Origin: Verminephrobacter eiseniae EF01-2
GTDB taxonomy: Bacteria; Pseudomonadota; Gammaproteobacteria; Burkholderiales; Burkholderiaceae_C
Length of the DNA stretch: 64,000 nucleotides
Assembly (NCBI RefSeq): GCF_000015565.1
Contig: NC_008786.1
Span: 434,001-498,000 of the forward strand
Direction: 5' to 3'
Part shown: positions 46,374-54,827 of the stretch, one piece after another
How the letters are laid out: each line of letters starts with the position of its first letter
How positions within the stretch are numbered: the stretch's first letter is position 1
Notes under the pieces: generated by a model
Told to the model about the DNA's origin: nothing
The model's database searches: none
What the model saw: the letters and a program-made list of their open reading frames with translations, nothing else
Made by a program: the position numbers and the translations under genes

Positions 46374-47957
46374 CTACTTGACCGTGACCAGCCACAGGCG
46401 CAGTTGGTTATCCGGCGATTGGTGCAATTCAATACCCTTTTTCGCCGCCCAGATCACCGGCTGCTGATGCAGCGGAATATGTGAAATATCGTTGCGCTCT
46501 ATCGTCACCGCCTCGGTGATCAACTGGTTGCGTTTGGCGGTATCGAGCTCGCTGGCGATTTTCGGCAGGTATTCGTCAAACTTCGGATTGGAATACCGGC
46601 CTGCGTTCAAGCCGCCAATGGTTGCCGTGTGCGTGCCCACGACATCCTTGAGAATCGCGTAGGCATCGGCCATCGGCAACCCGGCATGGCTCATGATGTA
46701 GAGCGACAAATCGGTCGAATTCAAACGATCGATCCATTTTGCGATGGGCTCTATCATCAGATTGACCTTGATGCCGACACGCGAGAGCATGGTGCCGATG
46801 GCCAGGCACAACTGCTCGCTATACACCAGGCGGCTGTTCGGGCACTGCATGCCAACGGAAAAACCGTTGGGATAGCCGGCATCGGCCAGCAATTTTTTCG
46901 CCGCCGCCGGATCGTAGGCAAGGACGCGCTTGTTCAAGCTCACCGGTGCGCCATTCAAAAATGGGGAAATCATGGTAGCGGCCGGCCAGGAAGCGCCGCG
47001 CATCACCGCCCGCTTGAGCGCCTCGACATCGATGGCCTGATACATCGCCTGCCTGACGCGCAAATCCTTGAACGGGTTCTTGCCCTTGACATCGCTATAC
47101 AGCAACTCATCACGAGCATGGTCCATGCCAAGAGAGATGGTGCGCAATTCCGGGCCTTGAACAAGGTTGATGGCAGCCCCCGCCTGCAAGCGCTGGACAT
47201 CCTGCACCGGCACATCGACCGACACATCCACCACGCCCGACAACAACGAAGAAGTGCGCGTCGCATCCGACTTGATCGGCATAAACGCCACATCGCTCAG
47301 ATTATGGCGCAGCTTTTTGTCCCACCAGTTCGGGTTGGCAACGAACTCCGTCTTGATATCGACCTCGCGCGATTTCATGATGAAAGGGCCGGTGCCATTG
47401 GTATGGCGGTTGGCGAAATTTTCCTTTTTCTGCGTGATATCGCTGGCTTCGGTCGCATTGTTCGCCTCCGACCAAGACTTGCTCATGACCAGCAATTGCA
47501 CCAGTTCATTCAGCAGGGTGGGAAATGGCGTTTTGGTCTCGATATCGACCGTGTACTGATCTACCTTGCGCACCTCCTTGATGTCGCTCAGGTTGCCCCG
47601 CACCAGCGAGCCGGGCGAATTCACGCGGGCCCAGGTAAACACGACATCATCGGCGCCAAACGCTTCGCCATTATGGAATTTCACGCCGCGCCGCAGATTG
47701 AAACGCCAGACCATGGGAGTGGTCATTTTCCAGGACTCGGCCAGCGCCGGTTCTATCTTCAGTTTGTCATCGAAACGCACCAGAGATTCATACACATTGG
47801 TGACAAAGGCGTTGGTAAACGTGCTGTTGGACGAATGCGGGTCCATCGATACCGCATCCATCCCCGCCGTCCACGCCAAGGTTTTGGCGCTTGCCGGCAG
47901 CGCCGCAGCAAGACTGATGACCAGCATCGCCATGATGCGCAGGTTTGAAATTCTCAT
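46374..47957 (-). CDS. Peptide-type ABC binding protein, first tandem copy
   Basis: The 527-residue paralogue of the next gene starts MRISNLRIMAMLVISLAAAL with a signal peptide ending at ASAKT. AAGGAG seven bases before the ATG gives a strong ribosome site, so this is the operon's first gene. Family 5 blocks include FNLRRGVKFHNGEAFGADDV. The 82 bp upstream, before the ISAs1 remnant, should hold the promoter for all nine genes. Gap to the second copy is 65 bp. Confidence 0.94.
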   Translation of the reverse strand: MRISNLRIMAMLVISLAAALPASAKTLAWTAGMDAVSMDPHSSNSTFTNAFVTNVYESLVRFDDKLKIEPALAESWKMTTPMVWRFNLRRGVKFHNGEAFGADDVVFTWARVNSPGSLVRGNLSDIKEVRKVDQYTVDIETKTPFPTLLNELVQLLVMSKSWSEANNATEASDITQKKENFANRHTNGTGPFIMKSREVDIKTEFVANPNWWDKKLRHNLSDVAFMPIKSDATRTSSLLSGVVDVSVDVPVQDVQRLQAGAAINLVQGPELRTISLGMDHARDELLYSDVKGKNPFKDLRVRQAMYQAIDVEALKRAVMRGASWPAATMISPFLNGAPVSLNKRVLAYDPAAAKKLLADAGYPNGFSVGMQCPNSRLVYSEQLCLAIGTMLSRVGIKVNLMIEPIAKWIDRLNSTDLSLYIMSHAGLPMADAYAILKDVVGTHTATIGGLNAGRYSNPKFDEYLPKIASELDTAKRNQLITEAVTIERNDISHIPLHQQPVIWAAKKGIELHQSPDNQLRLWLVTVK

Positions 47958-48038
47958 TGGGCAAACTCCTTTTTCACTTTAAAAACCAAATCTCGCGGAC
48001 TTGGCGACCGAATCACCGAATTGCTCAGGGCAGCGCCA

Positions 48039-48227
48039 CCCCCCAGTGGCGCGCACCCCTGCGCAAACCCGTTCACTGTCGGCGGGCAATGAACTGATCA
48101 CATGGTGACGGTCCGTTTCGGTCTTGGTGCCGATCACGCATGTGGAGTCGATACAGGCTGCCGAAGTGATTTTCTTCCAGTGTTCCTTGAGGCCCGGGGT
48201 AGCCAGCCAGTAAACACGATTTCTGAA
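48039..48227 (-). pseudogene. ISAs1-type transposase fragment
   Basis: About 60 residues on the minus strand resemble the C-terminal third of ISAs1-family DDE transposases, notably the stretch GTKTETDRHHVISSLPAD, which matches the usual T-R-Y-Y-I-S-S-L-P-A-D block. Both the start and the catalytic core are missing and no terminal repeats are visible. It lies just upstream of the long transporter operon and probably marks the junction where that operon was inserted. Confidence 0.72.
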
Positions 48228-48660
48228 CCGTTTACAACTGCTTATCGTAAGTCGTTGAATGTAAACAAACTTTGATGCTCCGGCCCCGCCCCGGATGCCT
48301 TCGGCCTGGCAAAGCCGGTCGCGCCGTGTCCCTTGGTTTGGGAAACGCGACCGCCTTGCGCGGCGCGGGTGATGCACAGCGGCGCGGGCATCGGAATGGG
48401 CCGGCGGTGCGACGAGTTCGAGGGGCCAGGTGCCCGGTCTTCGGGGTCCGGGGTTGACTGGAGTTATGGCAACGCGGGCTTGGTACTCGTTGCCGCGCTG
48501 CTATGTCACCTTGCAAATAGCGGCACAAAATGAAATCGATGCATCCCGTGTCATGGCAAGGCGCAAATCGGATGAATGCATTTTGGTGCTGCGATGATTT
48601 GCAACGCCGCCTTGGTGCCAAAGGCGCGGCTTCATGTGCTGTTATTTGTGGTGCAGGGCA
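48228..48660. other. Gene-poor stretch between IS remnant and MITE
   Basis: About 430 bp without a convincing gene. Several frames are open but lack ribosome sites and family motifs. No promoter or repeat could be recognised apart from the MITE that begins at 48661. Confidence 0.6.
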
Positions 48661-48826
48661 CTAGTGTCGCGTCACCGATCATCTGTCGGTCTGCGCTGGC
48701 CATCGAAGCGCATCGCGGCGTTGCATCGCTTGCCAATACACTCGGTATGGGCTGCGCGATGCGCCTTGCGCTACGCTCCGATGGCTGCGCGCAGCCTACG
48801 ACATCTGATCGGTGACGCGACACTAG
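48661..48826 (-). mobile_element. Palindromic MITE, copy 2, abutting a regulator stop codon
   Basis: This is the reverse-orientation partner of the element at 26646-26811, same length (166 bp), six mismatches, ends CTAGTGTCGCGTCACC and complement. Its right-hand CTA supplies the TAG stop of the AcoR-like gene on the minus strand. If the two TAs are merged, the ancestral site also reads TAG, so the insertion preserved the stop exactly. The same 54-codon frame open in copy 1 is open here too. Confidence 0.9.
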
Positions 48827-50049
48827 CCGCGCAACCGGCGATAGAGCGTGCCGCGCGACACGCGCAGTTGCCGCGCCGTCTGCGCGACATTGCCGCTGTG
48901 CGCAGCGAGCGTTTCTTCGATCAGTTTGCGGCTGTGCCCGCGCAGCGTTGTTTCTGCAGCGGGCGCGGGCACGCCGCAGTCCGTGCGCTCGCAGGCTTCG
49001 GCGGTGTCTGTCTTTGCCTCCCGTTCGATGGCGCGCGGCGCTGCCTCGCCCGGCATCGCCACGGCATGTCGCCAGTTCGCACCGTCGGCGCCTTTGATGT
49101 GCGCCTGCACCCACACACCCAGCCCGCTCGCCAGCCGCAGCGGCTGCGCCGCCTCTCGCCGCTCCAGCCGCTGCAGGCTTGCAAGGTCGTGTCCCAGCAG
49201 GCATTCGACATCGCGCCCATCGGCCACCTCGGGCAGCCGCCCCAGCAGCCGCGCGCCCACGTTGTTGAGCCACGCGATCGTGCCGTCCGGCGCGATGCCG
49301 GCCAGCGCTTCGAGCGGCGTGCCCAGCAGCGTGGGGCTGGCCTGAAAGCGCAGGATCAGGTGCTCGCGCGACTGCGCCTGCAGCAGCCGGTTCTCGATGA
49401 TCGTGGCATAGAGCGACACGATCGACGCCGCGTCGAAGCCGAAGTGCTGCGCCTCCGCCGAGAGGTCGAGCACGCCGGCCAGTTGCCCTGTCACGTCACG
49501 GATCGGCGCAGCCGCGCACTGCATGTGGCACAGCACGTCGAAGAAATGTTCCGCGCCATTGACGGTGCACGCCTGCCCGGTGCTCGCCACGATGCCCGGC
49601 GCCGTGGTGCCGATCACGCGCTCGGAGATGTTCACGCCCACACGCGCGGTCTTGCGCAGCACCGGCTGGTGCGCGGCGGTGGACTGCTGCGTGGCATACA
49701 CCACCACGCCCTCGCGGTCGATGAGGATCACGCGGCAATCGGTGCCCGCGAGCGCGTGCTCCATTTGCACCAGTTCCTGCCGCGCCACATCGAGTAGTTC
49801 GCGGTTGCGCGCAAGCGTGGCGTGCAGGCGGCTTGGCGTGACCGCATCGAAGGGCAAGATGCGCTGGCGGTCGGTGTGCGTGCGGCTGCAGCGCATCCAC
49901 GACTGGATCACCGCCTCGCCGACGAGGCCCGAGGGGCGCACGCCTTCCTCGAAGAACTGCTGCCGCGCGAGCGCTACGCGCTGCACGGGCGTGCTGGCAA
50001 AAAGCTGGTGCGGTGCATTCGCCGTGCCGATTCTTCTGTCGAGGGCCAT
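48823..50049 (-). CDS. AcoR-like GAF/PAS/Fis-type regulator without AAA+ domain
   Basis: The 408-residue protein begins like acetoin-type activators (QQFFEEGVRPSGLVGEAVIQ, SWMRCSR). It has a GAF region (about 80-220, with VNISERVIGTTAPGIVASTG), a PAS-like region (about 235-310) and a C-terminal Fis-type helix-turn-helix (LAAHSGNVAQTARQLRVSRG). The central sigma-54 AAA+ domain with GAFTGA expected between PAS and Fis (about 240 residues) is missing; an Ala/Glu-rich linker takes its place. It cannot activate sigma-54 polymerase in the usual way. It is divergent from the PQQ dehydrogenase gene, 133 bp apart, and probably controls it. Confidence 0.87.
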   Translation of the reverse strand: MALDRRIGTANAPHQLFASTPVQRVALARQQFFEEGVRPSGLVGEAVIQSWMRCSRTHTDRQRILPFDAVTPSRLHATLARNRELLDVARQELVQMEHALAGTDCRVILIDREGVVVYATQQSTAAHQPVLRKTARVGVNISERVIGTTAPGIVASTGQACTVNGAEHFFDVLCHMQCAAAPIRDVTGQLAGVLDLSAEAQHFGFDAASIVSLYATIIENRLLQAQSREHLILRFQASPTLLGTPLEALAGIAPDGTIAWLNNVGARLLGRLPEVADGRDVECLLGHDLASLQRLERREAAQPLRLASGLGVWVQAHIKGADGANWRHAVAMPGEAAPRAIEREAKTDTAEACERTDCGVPAPAAETTLRGHSRKLIEETLAAHSGNVAQTARQLRVSRGTLYRRLRG

Positions 50050-50088
50050 GGTGTTCACTGCCTTCTCGTTCGGGACCAGCGTCGAATG

Positions 50089-50105
50089 TGTTCTGCAATG
50101 GAACA
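50089..50105. promoter_or_regulatory. TGTTC-N7-GAACA dyad between regulator and dehydrogenase
   Basis: A perfect five-base dyad with a 7-bp spacer lies in the 133-bp divergent gap, 77 bp before the dehydrogenase ATG and 39 bp before the regulator ATG. Position suits a binding site for the Fis-type domain of the divergent regulator. No clear -24/-12 sigma-54 promoter is visible. Confidence 0.35.
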
Positions 50106-50182
50106 GTTCTGGACTGGGGAAATCCCGAGGGTGAACGCAAAGACTGCGCAATCTACCCTTGCCGCACAAAAGGAGCCTTGCG

Positions 50183-52303
50183 ATGAGACACATATATTCC
50201 GGCCGGCGGCTCATGCTCGTCGGCGCCCTGTGCCTGGGCGCGTCGACGGCAGCCATGGCCCAGAGCGCACAAGATGCACAAGAGCGCGCGGCCACCGCCG
50301 TGAAGCGGGTCGACGGCAACTTCATCCGCGCCAACGCGGCGCAGAAGAAAACCCCCGACTGGCCCAGCACCAGCCTGGACTACGCGGAGACGCGCTTTAG
50401 CAAACTCGACCAGGTAAACGCCGACAACGTCAAGCAGTTGGGGCTGGTCTGGTCGTACAACCTCGAATCCACGCGCGGCGTGGAAGCCACGCCGCTGGTG
50501 GTGGACGGCATCATGTACGTCACCGCCTCATGGAGCGTGGTGCATGCCATCGACACGCGCACCGGAGACAAGCTGTGGACCTTCGATCCGCAGGTCGACA
50601 AGTCCAAAGGCTACAAGGGCTGCTGCGACGTGGTCAACCGTGGCGTGGCGCTCTACCAGGGCAAGGTCTATGTGGCGGCCTACGATGGGCGCCTGATCGC
50701 GCTCGACGCCGCCACCGGCCAGAAGGTCTGGGAAAAGAACACCATCGAGGGCCAGAACGGCAGCTACACCATCACCGGGGCGCCACGCGTGTTCAAGGGC
50801 AAGGTCATCATCGGCAACGGTGGCGCCGAGTACGGGGTGCGCGGCTACGTCAGCGCCTACGACGCAAAAACGGGCGAGCAAAAGTGGCGCTGGTTCGCGG
50901 TGCCGGGCGACCCGGGCAAACCCTTCGAGGATGAGTCGATGGCGCGCGCGGCCAAGACCTGGGACCCGAGCGGCAAGTACTGGGAGGCGGGTGGCGGCGG
51001 CACTGCGTGGGACAGCTTCGCGTTCGACCCCGAACTGAACCTGATGTACGTGGGCACCGGCAACGGCTCGCCCTGGGCGCACAAGGCGCGCAGCCCCAAC
51101 GGCGGCGACAACCTCTACCTGGGCTCGGTGGTGGCGCTCAACCCCGACACCGGCAAATATGTGTGGCACTACCAGGAGACGCCCGGCGACAACTGGGACT
51201 ACACCTCGACGCAATCGATGATCCTGGCCGACGTGAAGATCGGCGGCAAGGTGCGCAAGGTGCTGCTGCATGCGCCGAAGAACGGCTTTTTCTTCGTCAT
51301 CGACCGCAGCAACGGCAAATTCATCTCGGCCAAGAACTTCGTCGAAGTCAACTGGGCCACCGGCTACGACAAGAACGGGCGCCCGATCGAGGTTGCCGCC
51401 GCGCGCGGCGACAAGCCCTATGACAGCATCCCCGGCCCTTACGGCGCGCACAACTGGCACCCGATGTCGTTCAACCCGCAGACCGGCCTGGCCTACCTGC
51501 CCGCACAGAATCTGCCGATCAACCTGGTGGACGACAAGGACTGGAAGTTCGATCAGAACATGCCCGGCCGCCCACATGCCGGGCTCGGTTGGAACCTCGG
51601 CAAGTTCGCCAACGTCGAGCCGCCCAAGAGCAAGCCCTTCGGCCGCCTCGTGGCGTGGGATCCGGTAGCGCAAAAGGAAGCCTGGGGCATCGACTACGCC
51701 TCGCCATGGAACGGCGGCACGCTCACCACGGCGGGCAACCTCGTGTTCCAAGGCACGGCTGACGGCCGCCTGCTGGCCTACAACGCCAAGACCGGCGAGA
51801 AACTGTGGGAGACGCCCACCGGCACCGGTGTGGTGGCGGCGCCCTCGACCTACCTGGTGGACGGCAAGCAGTATGTGTCGGTTGCGGTGGGCTGGGGCGG
51901 CGTGTACGGACTGGCGCAGCGCGCCACCGAACGGCAAGGCCCGGGCACGGTTTACACCTTCGCGCTCGGCGGCACGGCCAAGATGCCGGACTTCGTGCAA
52001 TACCGCCTGGGCAAGCTGGTGCAGGGCGTGAAGTACGACCCCGCCAAGGTCCAGGCCGGCACCATGCTCTACATCAGCAACTGCGTGTTCTGCCACGGCG
52101 TGCCGGGCGTGGACCGTGGTGGCAACATCCCCAACCTCGGCTATATGGACGCAGCCTATATCGAGAACCTCGACAAGTTCGTGGTCCAGGGGCCGGCCAC
52201 GGCACGCGGCATGCCCGACTTCACGGGCAAGCTCTCGAGCGACGACATCGAGAGCATCAAGGCCTTCATCCAGGGGACGGCGGACGCGATCCGGCCGAAG
52301 TAA
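50183..52303 (+). CDS. PQQ-dependent quinohemoprotein alcohol dehydrogenase (type II-like)
   Basis: The 706-residue precursor has a signal peptide (RRLMLVGALCLGASTAAMAQ), an eight-bladed propeller with tryptophan-docking repeats such as DAATGQKVWE, and the vicinal-cysteine ring KGCCDVVNRG (near 147-156) that contacts PQQ. The catalytic aspartate region is DNWDYTSTQ (near 343). A C-terminal cytochrome c domain has the haem motif CVFCHG (C-x-x-C-H near 634). It oxidises alcohols in the periplasm and passes electrons onward. AAGGAG precedes the ATG. No PQQ synthesis or partner cytochrome genes are nearby. Confidence 0.95.
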   Translation: MRHIYSGRRLMLVGALCLGASTAAMAQSAQDAQERAATAVKRVDGNFIRANAAQKKTPDWPSTSLDYAETRFSKLDQVNADNVKQLGLVWSYNLESTRGVEATPLVVDGIMYVTASWSVVHAIDTRTGDKLWTFDPQVDKSKGYKGCCDVVNRGVALYQGKVYVAAYDGRLIALDAATGQKVWEKNTIEGQNGSYTITGAPRVFKGKVIIGNGGAEYGVRGYVSAYDAKTGEQKWRWFAVPGDPGKPFEDESMARAAKTWDPSGKYWEAGGGGTAWDSFAFDPELNLMYVGTGNGSPWAHKARSPNGGDNLYLGSVVALNPDTGKYVWHYQETPGDNWDYTSTQSMILADVKIGGKVRKVLLHAPKNGFFFVIDRSNGKFISAKNFVEVNWATGYDKNGRPIEVAAARGDKPYDSIPGPYGAHNWHPMSFNPQTGLAYLPAQNLPINLVDDKDWKFDQNMPGRPHAGLGWNLGKFANVEPPKSKPFGRLVAWDPVAQKEAWGIDYASPWNGGTLTTAGNLVFQGTADGRLLAYNAKTGEKLWETPTGTGVVAAPSTYLVDGKQYVSVAVGWGGVYGLAQRATERQGPGTVYTFALGGTAKMPDFVQYRLGKLVQGVKYDPAKVQAGTMLYISNCVFCHGVPGVDRGGNIPNLGYMDAAYIENLDKFVVQGPATARGMPDFTGKLSSDDIESIKAFIQGTADAIRPK

Positions 52304-52726
52304 GGAGTAGCAAGTAGGCAAGAAGGCAGGCGCCCGGCCCTCCTTGCCGGCCGCCCCGTACCCGTCACGGTCATTCACTCCTGCGGGGCGGGGCAGCGAA
52401 GCCCGGCCGAAGCCCGGCGCCTGACCTGTCCTGTCCTTGCCGCAGGTCGCTCCATGGTCTTTCGATGCGGGCGGCGGGCACGGCGCGCGCTTGGCCGCCC
52501 AGTATCCCGGCCCGGAGCCGCTGTGCGTCGTACCTCCTGCGCGTAGTTCGCCGCAGCGGTGTCGCCGGTCGTTGCCTGCCCGATCCGCGCTACCGGGACG
52601 CGACCGGCATCGGCTTGCCCAGCCCGGGGCGGCTGAACCGGATGCGCGATGGGCCGGCGCAGAGGAGCCGTGCAGCCGCTTGTCCACCAATCATTTCGGC
52701 AATGTGATTGACAGGCCGAATGGCGC
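52304..52726. other. Gene-poor stretch after the dehydrogenase
   Basis: 423 bp between convergent genes. GC-rich, with open frames on both strands but no ribosome site, motif or repeat that I can support. A GGAGTAGCAAGTAGGCAAG purine stretch follows the dehydrogenase stop; no terminator hairpin with T-run is seen. Confidence 0.6.
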
Positions 52727-53905
52727 TCAAGCCTGTTCAAGCGGCATCGCTGCATGTGTTTTCAAGATGCGCGTGTTGTCTTGGCCAAGGCTGGGGCTTG
52801 CTCTCAACGGCATCGGGGGCAATCCGTCAAAGCGCATCGGGCTGTTCGGCAACACCACCGGGCCAAGTTCAGGATGGTCAAAATCGATCAGCATTCCCCG
52901 TGCGTGAAGATGGGGGTCTTGGACCACCTCCGCCGTCTTCCGAACCGGCGCAGCAGGAAACCGGTGGACCTTTGACGCATCCATGAGTCGATCGCGCGTG
53001 AGCTTTCCGGTCCAGGCACCGACCATGGTGTCGATTTCCTCCATGATGGCGCAGCGGGCCGCATGCGTTGCAAAGCGCGAATCACCAATCAGGTCCGCGC
53101 GGCCCATCGCGCGTGCCACGCCGTGCCAGTGTTCTTCGTTCACACAGATAATCGCGACATAACCATCGGCGGATGGATAGACGTTATAGGGGGCCATGGC
53201 CATACCGGCATGGCGGCTGCCAGTTCGCGGGTTGGCCGTCGGATCATCGAAATGCAGACCGATGGTGGACGTCAGTGCGATGTAGGCTGCGTCCAGCATG
53301 GCGACCTCGCAGATACGTCCTGCGCCGGTGCGGGATCGTTCGAACAATGCAGTGATTACGGCACCATACAAATGAGCGCCGCCCAGGAAGTCGCAAATCG
53401 ACGGCCCCGCCTTCACAGGCGATTGGTCTGGAAATCCGGTCGCATTGATCATTCCCGACATGGCCTGAATGGTCAGATCCATCGCCAGCAAATCCCGGTA
53501 GGGCCCGCTGCTGCCATAACCGGATGCCGATGCGAAAATGAGGCGGGGGTTGCGTCCCAAAAGCAACTTTCCACCCACACCCAGTCTGTCCATCACCCCT
53601 GGCAAGAAATTCTCGATAACCACATCGGCTCGATCGACGAGTCGCAAGAAGGCGTCACGTCCTTCATTACTTTTCAGGTCAAGCGTTATGCCCTCCTTGT
53701 TCGAGTTCAACATCGCCAGAGGAACTGAAACACCACGTCTGGAACGTATTGGTTCTCCCTTCGGGGGTTCGATCTTGATGACGCGAGCACCAGCCATCGC
53801 CAAGAGAAAGCCGCAGTATGGGCCCTGATAGATCTGGCCAAGGTCAAGAACCGTGATCCCCGCGAGCGGATAGGCGGAGAAGGAAGATGAAGGAGAGTCC
53901 TGCAT
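52727..53905 (-). CDS. Family III CoA-transferase (CaiB/Frc)
   Basis: The 392-residue protein starts QDSPSSSFSAYPLAGITVLDLGQ and has family blocks GPYCGFLLAMAGARVIKIEPPKGE (near 28-51), the catalytic-aspartate region LLAMDLTIQAMSGM (near 141) and HAGMAMAPYNVYP (near 229). It moves CoA between carboxylic acids. Codon use is less GC-biased than core genes. The duplicated 100-bp module at 53922-54021 lies immediately upstream of its ATG, and the enoyl-CoA hydratase gene ends 17 bp beyond that module, so it may have its own promoter. Confidence 0.92.
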   Translation of the reverse strand: MQDSPSSSFSAYPLAGITVLDLGQIYQGPYCGFLLAMAGARVIKIEPPKGEPIRSRRGVSVPLAMLNSNKEGITLDLKSNEGRDAFLRLVDRADVVIENFLPGVMDRLGVGGKLLLGRNPRLIFASASGYGSSGPYRDLLAMDLTIQAMSGMINATGFPDQSPVKAGPSICDFLGGAHLYGAVITALFERSRTGAGRICEVAMLDAAYIALTSTIGLHFDDPTANPRTGSRHAGMAMAPYNVYPSADGYVAIICVNEEHWHGVARAMGRADLIGDSRFATHAARCAIMEEIDTMVGAWTGKLTRDRLMDASKVHRFPAAPVRKTAEVVQDPHLHARGMLIDFDHPELGPVVLPNSPMRFDGLPPMPLRASPSLGQDNTRILKTHAAMPLEQA

Positions 53906-53921
53906 GGGGGTATCGAGTGTG

Positions 53922-54021
53922 ATTCCATTCCTGAATCATCCGTACACTTTGTCGGCTTCGCTTGCCGTACATTTGTACTGTCTGCGCTTCGCCTTCACGT
54001 TCACGAACGATTTGGAAATGG
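53922..54021. promoter_or_regulatory. Duplicated upstream module with paired dyads, copy A
   Basis: 100 bp that recur at 55944-56037 with a 6-bp indel and a few changes. On the minus strand it carries the perfect dyad GTACAAATGTAC and, 25 bp away, GACAAAGTGTACGG, a related direct copy. It lies 17-116 bp upstream of the CoA-transferase ATG. Two helically phased sites upstream of target genes fit a LysR-type regulator (recognition and activation boxes), the likely protein being the LysR encoded at 56065. Confidence 0.68.
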
Positions 54022-54038
54022 AATGAGGAGGCAAGATG

Positions 54039-54827
54039 CTAGATGCCGCGAAAGCGTGGCGCCCGCTTTTCCTTGAACGCGAGAGCGCCTTCCATTCGAT
54101 CCTGGCTGTTGTAAGGGTCAGGCCCTGCGTCAAGGCGCAACGCTGCAGATAGCGGCAATCCGTGGCTGCGGATCAGCGTTGCTTTCAGCTTGCGCACCGT
54201 CAGCGGTGCATTCGCCGCGATCGAATTGGCCATGTCTGCGGCGGCTGAATCAAGTTCCGAAGCGTCAACCACCCGATTCAACAATCCCCATCCGAACGCT
54301 TCGTCAGCGCTAAACAAGCGGCCCGTGTAGAGCAGTTCCATTGCGAGTGCGCGCGGCAGCAGTTGCGGAAGAAGCACCGCTGCAAAGTTGCCGCCCATCC
54401 CGACTTTGGCTTCGGTTTGACCGAAACGCGCCTCTTTGACCGCAATGCGCAGATCGCAGGCCAGGGCGATCTCACATCCTGCACCGATGCACACGCCATT
54501 GATGGCGGCAATGGTAGGCTTTTCGGTCTCCAGGATGATCTCATGCAGATTGCGCGTCTCACGCTTCATGGGATGCACGAGTGCCTCCCTGGTTACACCA
54601 AGGTCGACACCGGCACTGAAGGCGCGCTCGCCTGCGCCGCGTATGACGATGACACGCACTTCGGGATCGCGTTCTGCGCGCAAGAATGCATCCGCAAGTT
54701 TTTCCATTGTGGCGGGAGCCAGCGCATTCATGACGCCGGGACGATCGATCAGGATATGGGCCACTGCGCCACGCCTGTCGAAATGCACATCGCGGGTGGC
54801 CAGCGTTCCATCACTGCGGCTCGACAT
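54039..54827 (-). CDS. Enoyl-CoA hydratase/isomerase family protein
   Basis: The 262-residue crotonase has oxyanion-hole segments AGERAFSAGVDLGV (near 63-77) and INGVCIGAGCEIALACDLRI (near 108-128). Both catalytic glutamates of true hydratases appear: one in FGQTEAKVG (near 136), one in LAMELLYTG (near 160). So hydration of an enoyl-CoA is plausible. Its ATG overlaps the stop of the upstream Bug gene by 17 bp, indicating translation coupling. Works with the CoA-transferase on an imported acid. Confidence 0.92.
   Translation of the reverse strand: MSSRSDGTLATRDVHFDRRGAVAHILIDRPGVMNALAPATMEKLADAFLRAERDPEVRVIVIRGAGERAFSAGVDLGVTREALVHPMKRETRNLHEIILETEKPTIAAINGVCIGAGCEIALACDLRIAVKEARFGQTEAKVGMGGNFAAVLLPQLLPRALAMELLYTGRLFSADEAFGWGLLNRVVDASELDSAAADMANSIAANAPLTVRKLKATLIRSHGLPLSAALRLDAGPDPYNSQDRMEGALAFKEKRAPRFRGI

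Noticed and set aside
43690-48000. Long plus-strand open frames opposite the permease and binding-protein genes
   Set aside because: They are His/Gln/Asp-rich mirror translations of well-supported minus-strand genes and lack ribosome sites.
48232-48621. A 129-residue minus-strand protein between the ISAs1 remnant and the MITE
   Set aside because: Pro/Arg/Cys-rich with no motif, no ribosome site and overlapping open frames on both strands.
50050-50182. A sigma-54 promoter (-24/-12) for the alcohol dehydrogenase
   Set aside because: No GG-N10-GC element in suitable context was found, and the adjacent regulator lacks the AAA+ domain needed to use one.
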